Below, piece after piece: positions 59,271 through 64,000 of a DNA stretch of 64,000 nucleotides. The notes under the pieces are model-generated. The model had not been told where the DNA came from. It worked only from the letters and a program-made list of their open reading frames with translations, and did not search any database. Numbering within the stretch: the first letter of the stretch is position 1; the number at the start of each line of letters is the position of its first letter. Both the position numbers and the translations under genes were made by a program. Origin of the DNA: a bacterium (GTDB lineage: Bacteria; Actinomycetota; Acidimicrobiia; Spongiisociales; Spongiisociaceae); contig JAPPHZ010000009.1 in NCBI GenBank assembly GCA_028820935.1, positions 1 to 64,000 of the forward strand. Direction: 5' to 3'.

Positions 59271-61076
59271 GTGATCACGTTCGGATACTCGGGGCTGCCT
59301 CCGCCGGCCATGGCGGATGATGAGTTCCTGGACGGGTTGTTGGAGCAGGGTTACCAGGCCTTCGAGTTGGCCTTTACGAGGTCCTTCCCGTGGAACGAGC
59401 GGCGCTGCAGCTCCTTCGGGAAGAAGGCGGCCGAACGAGGGATCCCGCTCTCCATCCATGCCCCCTATTTCGCGGTCCTCACCCTTACCGACGAGGACCG
59501 GGCGCGGAGATGCCGGGGAGCGATCGAGCACACGATGAAGCTGGCCGCCGAGATGGCCGCTCGGGTGGTGGTGGCCCATCCGGGCGGGCGGCGCAAGGAG
59601 GAGCCGGGCTTCCTGATGGACACCATACGGCACCACCTCGATCAGCTGGCGACCAAGGTGTCCGACCTAGGGGTCGGCCTGGGCCTCGAGACCACGGGGC
59701 GGGCCTCCCAGATGGGCAGCCTCGGCGACATCGCCGTCCTCGGGGCGGAGTATCCGTTCGTACGGCCGGTCATCGACTGGGCCCACGTCCATGCCATCAG
59801 CGGAGGAGGCCTCCGGTCGGTCGAGGCGTTCGAGGCGGTGCTCGGGTTCCTTCGGGAGAACTTCGCCGGGTGGAAGATCGATCCGCTCCACACCCAGTTC
59901 AGCGATGTCCTGTACGACGAGACCGGCGAGATCCGCCACCTCCCCTACGGCCGGGGCGACCTCCGGATCACACCCCTGGTCGAGGCGGCCCACCGGGCCG
60001 GATTCCGGATGACCGTCATCTCCGAGTCCCGCGACGAACCGTCCCACCACATGATCCAGACCGAGATCAACAAGGCCTTGGCGTCCGTGACCGCGCCGGA
60101 ACCGCCCGGACGGCCCGCCGCGAGCGGCCGCGTCTCCTTCCCGACCGTACCCAGGGCCAAGGAGACCGAGCAAGGATACGCCCTGGCCGGCTACGACGAC
60201 CCCCTGCGGCTCTCCAACCTCGACAAGCAGTTCTTTCCCGACGGCTACACCAAAGGCGACCTGATCTCCTACTACGCCTCCGCCGCGCCGATGTTGCTTC
60301 CCCACCTGGAGGATCGGGCGATTGTCATGGCTCGGTTCCCCGACGGTGCCGAGGCCGCCTTCTTCTACGAGAAGCAGGCCCCCGGCCATCAGCCGGCCTG
60401 GATGCCGCTGGTCCCGATCGACTCGGCCCATCGGGGCGCGGTGATCGAGTACGTGACCGCCGACCGGCCCGAGTCCCTCATGTGGCTGGCCAACATGGGT
60501 TGCATCGAGGTCCACCCCTGGCTCTCGCGGGTCCGGTCCCTCCATGCCCCCGACTTCGCGGTGTTCGATCTCGACCCCGCCGCGGGCTCGAGTTGGGACC
60601 AGGTGGCGGCTGTCGGCGGCCTCCTCCGCGAAGCCCTCGGCCACCTGCGGCTGAGGGGCTATCCGAAGACTTCCGGATCGAGAGGCATCCACGTCTACGT
60701 ACCTCTCGACCCGGTCCACGACTACGCCCGGGTCAGGATGTTCGTACAGCGGATCGGACATCTGCTGGCCGCCGCCAACCCGGAGAACGTGACCATGGAC
60801 CGCCACATTCCCAACCGTGCGGGGAAGGTGTACATCGACTCCGGGCAAAACCGGGCCGGCGCCACCATCGCGGCGGCCTACTCGGTGCGGCCCCGCGCCG
60901 GCGCGCCGGTCTCCACGCCGCTCCGGTGGGACGAACTGGATTCCATCGATCCGACGAGCTTCACCATCACCACCATCTGGGACCGGATCTCCCGCTACGG
61001 AGACCTGTTCGCGCCCGTGCTCCTGGGAGGCCAGCGGCTCGACCGGGCCGAGGAGGCGCTGGGAATACCCGGCTGA
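59271..61076 (+). CDS. Endonuclease IV / LigD-type polymerase fusion protein
   Basis: A 601-residue two-domain protein. Residues about 1-275 are a TIM-barrel AP endonuclease of the archaeal/thermophile Nfo type. The metal ligands are visible: H63 (LSIHAPYF), H103 (VAHPGG), E140 (GLETTG), D169 and H172 (IDWAHVHA), H207, H223 (RHLPYGRGD) and E252. After a linker, residues about 308-595 form a LigD primase-polymerase domain: LSNLDKQFFPDGYTKGDL, catalytic D433 and D435 (FDLDP), SGSRGIHVYVPL with H474, and KVYIDSGQNRAGAT with D523. No ligase domain is present. It could cut at abasic sites and fill the gap. GTG 59271 has no strong ribosome site. Confidence 0.9.
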   Translation: MITFGYSGLPPPAMADDEFLDGLLEQGYQAFELAFTRSFPWNERRCSSFGKKAAERGIPLSIHAPYFAVLTLTDEDRARRCRGAIEHTMKLAAEMAARVVVAHPGGRRKEEPGFLMDTIRHHLDQLATKVSDLGVGLGLETTGRASQMGSLGDIAVLGAEYPFVRPVIDWAHVHAISGGGLRSVEAFEAVLGFLRENFAGWKIDPLHTQFSDVLYDETGEIRHLPYGRGDLRITPLVEAAHRAGFRMTVISESRDEPSHHMIQTEINKALASVTAPEPPGRPAASGRVSFPTVPRAKETEQGYALAGYDDPLRLSNLDKQFFPDGYTKGDLISYYASAAPMLLPHLEDRAIVMARFPDGAEAAFFYEKQAPGHQPAWMPLVPIDSAHRGAVIEYVTADRPESLMWLANMGCIEVHPWLSRVRSLHAPDFAVFDLDPAAGSSWDQVAAVGGLLREALGHLRLRGYPKTSGSRGIHVYVPLDPVHDYARVRMFVQRIGHLLAAANPENVTMDRHIPNRAGKVYIDSGQNRAGATIAAAYSVRPRAGAPVSTPLRWDELDSIDPTSFTITTIWDRISRYGDLFAPVLLGGQRLDRAEEALGIPG

Positions 61077-61123
61077 CCGTATCGAAGCCGAAGATGCGAG
61101 CAGTCACTCCTAGAGTGGGCGCT

Positions 61124-61864
61124 ATGGCTGGCGACGCTACGGCATACCGGGTGGAGCACCTGGCCGCCGCGGCCGGGGTCGGGGTCGATACCATCCGCTA
61201 CTACCAGGGGATGGGCCTCCTCCCCCCCACCGACCGGGATGGTCGCTCGGTGGTGTACGGGAACGCCCACCTGACCCGGTTGCGAACCATCCGAGCCCTC
61301 GCCGATGATGGCTTCACCCTGGCCCAGATCAAGCGCCTCCTGGACGAGTCCGGGCATCCGCTCCTGGAATCGCTGGCCGGGGCCACAGTCGGCCTGGAGC
61401 GGGCCGAACTCGCCGAGCGATCCGGGCTTCCCCCCCATCTGGTGGACATTGCGGTGTCGGCCGGTCTGATCCAGCCACTCGGCGACGGTGCGGAGGAACG
61501 ATTCGCTCCCGACGTGGCACCGATGCTGGCCGCAGGTATGTCGCTGCTGGAGGCCGGGTTCCCCCTCGACAAGCTGGCGGCCCTGGCGGCCCGGCACGCC
61601 ACATCGGTGGAGAGCGTGGTGGACGCCGCCATCGACTTGTTCAACGACCACATCCGCGACAACCAGCCCCACGGGGCCGTCGAGACGGCCGAGATGTTCC
61701 GAACCCTCGTGGTCCACGTCACCCGTCTGGTGGCGCAGCACTTCCACCACACCGTGGTCACCCGGGTGAAGGAGCGGCTGGACGAGTCGGAGGACGCGGC
61801 CCTGGTCAAGGCACTCGAGGACATCGAGGAACGCCAGATGGTGATCCACACCGAGTGGCGATGA
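61124..61864 (+). CDS. MerR family transcriptional regulator
   Basis: A 246-residue regulator with an N-terminal MerR winged helix (HLAAAAGVGVDTIRYYQGMGLLPPTDRDG, then LTRLRTIRALADDGFTLAQIKRLL). A long C-terminal helical domain of about 165 residues follows, with a repeated HTH-like part (LAERSGLPPHLVDIAVSAGLI). No metal-binding cysteines are visible, so it does not look like a metal sensor. It overlaps menF by 4 bp, so it may control the menaquinone genes, though this is inference. Confidence 0.88.
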   Translation: MAGDATAYRVEHLAAAAGVGVDTIRYYQGMGLLPPTDRDGRSVVYGNAHLTRLRTIRALADDGFTLAQIKRLLDESGHPLLESLAGATVGLERAELAERSGLPPHLVDIAVSAGLIQPLGDGAEERFAPDVAPMLAAGMSLLEAGFPLDKLAALAARHATSVESVVDAAIDLFNDHIRDNQPHGAVETAEMFRTLVVHVTRLVAQHFHHTVVTRVKERLDESEDAALVKALEDIEERQMVIHTEWR

Positions 61865-63237
61865 CCCGTCACTCGCTGTTGGAGCAACGTATCGCCCGCG
61901 CCGCCGCCCGCGCCGCCGTTTCGGGGCGTCCCTCGGTAGTCACGCTGGCGGCGCCCGCGCAGGACAGCGATGCGCTCGCCATAGCGTTGGAAGCAGGACC
62001 GCCTTTCGCCTACTGGGAAGTGCCGGACCGGGGCCTCGCCATGGCCGCCGCCGGTGAGGCGCACGTCATCCGGACCCCGGCGGACGCCGCACGCTTCGGC
62101 ACCGCCTCGGCCGCCGTGCGGGACCTCGCGAGCCGGACCCACCAGGCGGCGCTCGACGGAGCAGAGCGGGCGCCGCTCCTGGTCGGGGGCTTCTCGTTCG
62201 CGCCGTGCGGCGCCTGGCCGGGATTCCCGGCGGGGCGTCTCGTGCTTCCCCAGCTGGCCTACATCCAGCGGGACCCCGGCAACCGGGTGTGGATGGCGGC
62301 AACCGAGGTTCTCGCCGGCGCGGATCCGGCCGCGGTCGCCGGCAGGCTGATGGCGCGGATCCGGTCCGCCCGCCGCATGGCGCCGGCGCCGGTCGCTCCC
62401 GGGGTGACGGACCACCGGCGCGCCCGCGACATCGACCTGAGCGATCCGGGATACCTGGCCGGCGCCGGGGACGCGATCCGGTTGATCCGCGACGGAGACC
62501 TGACGAAGGTGACCCTGGCCCGCAGGCTGGATGTCGGTCACCGGCCGGATCTCGGCCCATTCCTCGCCTCCCTGCGCCGGATCCACGGCGGCTGCGTCAT
62601 CTTCGCGTTCGCCCGACCCGGAGGCGCGGTGTTCTGTGGCGCCACTCCCGAGCTGCTGGCTCGGGTCGAAGGATTGACGGTCAGGACGCTCGCCCTGGCC
62701 GGAACCGCGCCGCGGGGCTCGTCCGGGTCGGAGGACCGGCGCCTGGCCCGCCTCCTCCTGTCCGATTCGAAGGAACTCGAGGAACACGCCCACGTCCGCT
62801 CCGAGCTCATGAGCCGGCTGTCGGACCGGGGTTTCGCGCTGGACCCCCCGGAACGGATCGCCGTGCTCGAGTTGCCCGGCATCCTCCATCTCGCCACCCC
62901 GATCAGCGCGGTGGCGCCGGTCGGAACCGGCGTTCTGGACGTGGTGGGATCCCTCCACCCCACACCGGCAGTGGGCGGCCTGCCCCGGGACCGGGCCACG
63001 AACTGGATCACGGCCCGCGAGCCCTTCGACCGCGGTTGGTACGCCGGGCCGGTGGGCTTCTGCGACCTGTCCGGTAACGGGGAGTTCCATACCGCCCTGC
63101 GGTCCTGCCTGATCGAAGGCGACCGGACCAGCCTCTTCGCAGGCGCAGGTATCGTCTCGGCATCGCAACCGGAGAAGGAACTCCTGGAGACCGATCTGAA
63201 GCTGGGAGCGCTGCTCCCGTCTCTCACTCCGGTATGA
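61861..63237 (+). CDS. menF: Isochorismate synthase
   Basis: A 458-residue member of the chorismate-utilising family. The conserved core is TKVTLARRL, AGTAPRGSSGSEDRRLARLLLSDSKELEEH, VVGSLHPTPAVGGLPRD, GWYAGPVGFCDLSGNGEF and GAGIVSASQPEKELLETDLK. The TLAR and HPTPAVGG segments are typical of isochorismate synthases. It starts menaquinone synthesis from chorismate. ATG 61861 overlaps the regulator stop, and the stop overlaps menD by 4 bp, consistent with a menF-menD unit. Confidence 0.92.
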   Translation: MTRHSLLEQRIARAAARAAVSGRPSVVTLAAPAQDSDALAIALEAGPPFAYWEVPDRGLAMAAAGEAHVIRTPADAARFGTASAAVRDLASRTHQAALDGAERAPLLVGGFSFAPCGAWPGFPAGRLVLPQLAYIQRDPGNRVWMAATEVLAGADPAAVAGRLMARIRSARRMAPAPVAPGVTDHRRARDIDLSDPGYLAGAGDAIRLIRDGDLTKVTLARRLDVGHRPDLGPFLASLRRIHGGCVIFAFARPGGAVFCGATPELLARVEGLTVRTLALAGTAPRGSSGSEDRRLARLLLSDSKELEEHAHVRSELMSRLSDRGFALDPPERIAVLELPGILHLATPISAVAPVGTGVLDVVGSLHPTPAVGGLPRDRATNWITAREPFDRGWYAGPVGFCDLSGNGEFHTALRSCLIEGDRTSLFAGAGIVSASQPEKELLETDLKLGALLPSLTPV

Positions 63238-64000
63238 CCGATCACCGGCGGCGAGCCTACGCCACCGCCGACACCCTGGCTGCCGCCCTGGTCGAGGGAG
63301 GCGTGGCCGGGGTGATCATCTCTCCGGGTTCCCGTTGCACACCACTGGCGCTGGCTGTGAGCGACGGTGGCCCGCCCTCCGAGGTGGTGCTCGATGAGCG
63401 CTCCGCCGGGTTCACGGCCCTGGGATTGGCCAGGGCGACCGGCAAGCCGGCCGCGGTGATCTGCACCTCCGGTTCGGCAGCCGCCAACTACCTACCGGCC
63501 GTGGTGGAGGCCGACCGGGGCCGCGTACCGCTGGTGGTCGTCACCGCCGACCGTCCGCCCGGTTTCCTCGATCGCGACGCTCCCCAGACCATCGACCAGA
63601 TCGGGCTCTACGGCTCGGCGGTGCGCGCCTCCGCCAACCTTCCGGTGGCGCACGAGAGTGATCGCGAGTGGACAGCCGGTGAGGTGCTCCGGGTGCTGGG
63701 GGCCGCCTACCCGCCCAACGCCGGCCCCGTTCATCTGAACGTCCCGTTCGACAAGCCCCTGGAGCCACCGGAGTGGCGCGACACCGCACCGTCGTTCGAG
63801 ATGTCGCTCCCCGAATCCCGGGACGAGAGGGTGCTCGGGCCGTCGGTGGAGACGCTGGAAGGTTTCATGGACCGGGCCGATAACGGCGTAATGGTGGTGG
63901 GTCCCAGACAGACCGGGCAGGCCGAGCGGGACGCCGTTTATCGATTGGCGGCGCGGTCCGGATGGCCGATCCTGGCCGACGGGATGTCGGGACTGCGCAG
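63234..64000 (+). CDS. menD: 2-succinyl-5-enolpyruvyl-6-hydroxy-3-cyclohexene-1-carboxylate synthase, N-terminal part
   Basis: The frame opens at ATG 63234 and is still open at the end of the window after 255 codons. The thiamine-diphosphate pyrimidine-binding domain is plain: GGVAGVIISPGSRCTPLALAV, DERSAGFTALGLARATGKPAAVICTSGSAAANYLPAVVEA, VVTADRPPGFLDRDAPQTIDQ and PVHLNVPFDKPL. MenD condenses isochorismate with 2-oxoglutarate. It is directly coupled to menF. The C-terminal cofactor domain lies beyond the window. Confidence 0.93.
   Translation, partial: MTDHRRRAYATADTLAAALVEGGVAGVIISPGSRCTPLALAVSDGGPPSEVVLDERSAGFTALGLARATGKPAAVICTSGSAAANYLPAVVEADRGRVPLVVVTADRPPGFLDRDAPQTIDQIGLYGSAVRASANLPVAHESDREWTAGEVLRVLGAAYPPNAGPVHLNVPFDKPLEPPEWRDTAPSFEMSLPESRDERVLGPSVETLEGFMDRADNGVMVVGPRQTGQAERDAVYRLAARSGWPILADGMSGLR

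Overview
The window is high-GC DNA (roughly two thirds G+C) from an actinobacterium. The conserved crgA / pknB / pbpA / rodA / pstP / fhaB cell-envelope cluster, an Rv2578c-type radical SAM protein behind a perfect actinobacterial SOS box, a phosphoglucose isomerase resembling the second half of transaldolase-isomerase fusions, a DUF2277 protein and menaquinone genes all fit Actinomycetota. A deep non-mycobacterial lineage such as Acidimicrobiia is my best guess, but this is inference; no rRNA or marker phylogeny is available here.

Layout. 1-1.7 kb: edge of an integrated element, with a broken IS1595-type transposase, a tyrosine integrase and tRNA-Val. 1.8-11.7 kb: ordinary metabolism (zwf, pgi, a TrpB2-like enzyme, glutaryl-CoA dehydrogenase-like enzyme, thiolase), a HicA/HicB-type pair, an SOS-linked radical SAM gene and tRNA-Ala. 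12-20.6 kb: the division and envelope-signalling cluster, with crgA, pabA/trpG, an orphan metal ABC ATPase, a PASTA kinase (pknB), a degenerate penicillin-binding protein, a degenerate SEDS protein, a PP2C phosphatase and an FHA protein. Three copies of an unknown 163-bp inverted-repeat element and one copy of a second, about 103-bp element lie in its gaps. 21-25 kb: a short PGDH-like gene and argC-argB-argD behind two ArgR boxes. 25.3-30.8 kb: a branched-chain-type binding lipoprotein, then a zinc ABC operon. 30.9-32.6 kb: ECF sigma factor, alkyltransferase (ogt) and a RibD-like reductase. 33-37.7 kb: two secreted, wall-anchored enzymes, an SLH nuclease and a LysM nucleotidase. 38-42.8 kb: ahcY, then argR-argG-argH behind another ArgR box pair. 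42.9-58 kb: mixed catabolic, membrane and transport genes, including a heterodimeric ABC exporter. 59-64 kb: tRNA-Lys, an endonuclease IV/LigD-polymerase fusion, a MerR regulator, menF and the start of menD.

Three loci deserve attention. (1) The zinc-binding lipoprotein of the azt-type operon (28335-30758) carries a whole AztD-like beta-propeller chaperone inside the His-rich loop of an AztC/ZnuA-like binding protein. It sits downstream of a perfect Zur/Fur-like palindrome. (2) In the pknB cluster the transpeptidase has lost its SxxK-containing core and its KTG motif, and its SEDS partner has Ser where the catalytic Asp of RodA should be. Both frames are intact, which suggests a retained pseudoenzyme pair under kinase and FHA control. 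(3) Endonuclease IV and a LigD-type primase-polymerase are joined in one 601-residue protein with all expected catalytic residues, which looks like a compact base-excision gap-filling enzyme. The two repeat families placed at gene boundaries are a fourth item of interest.
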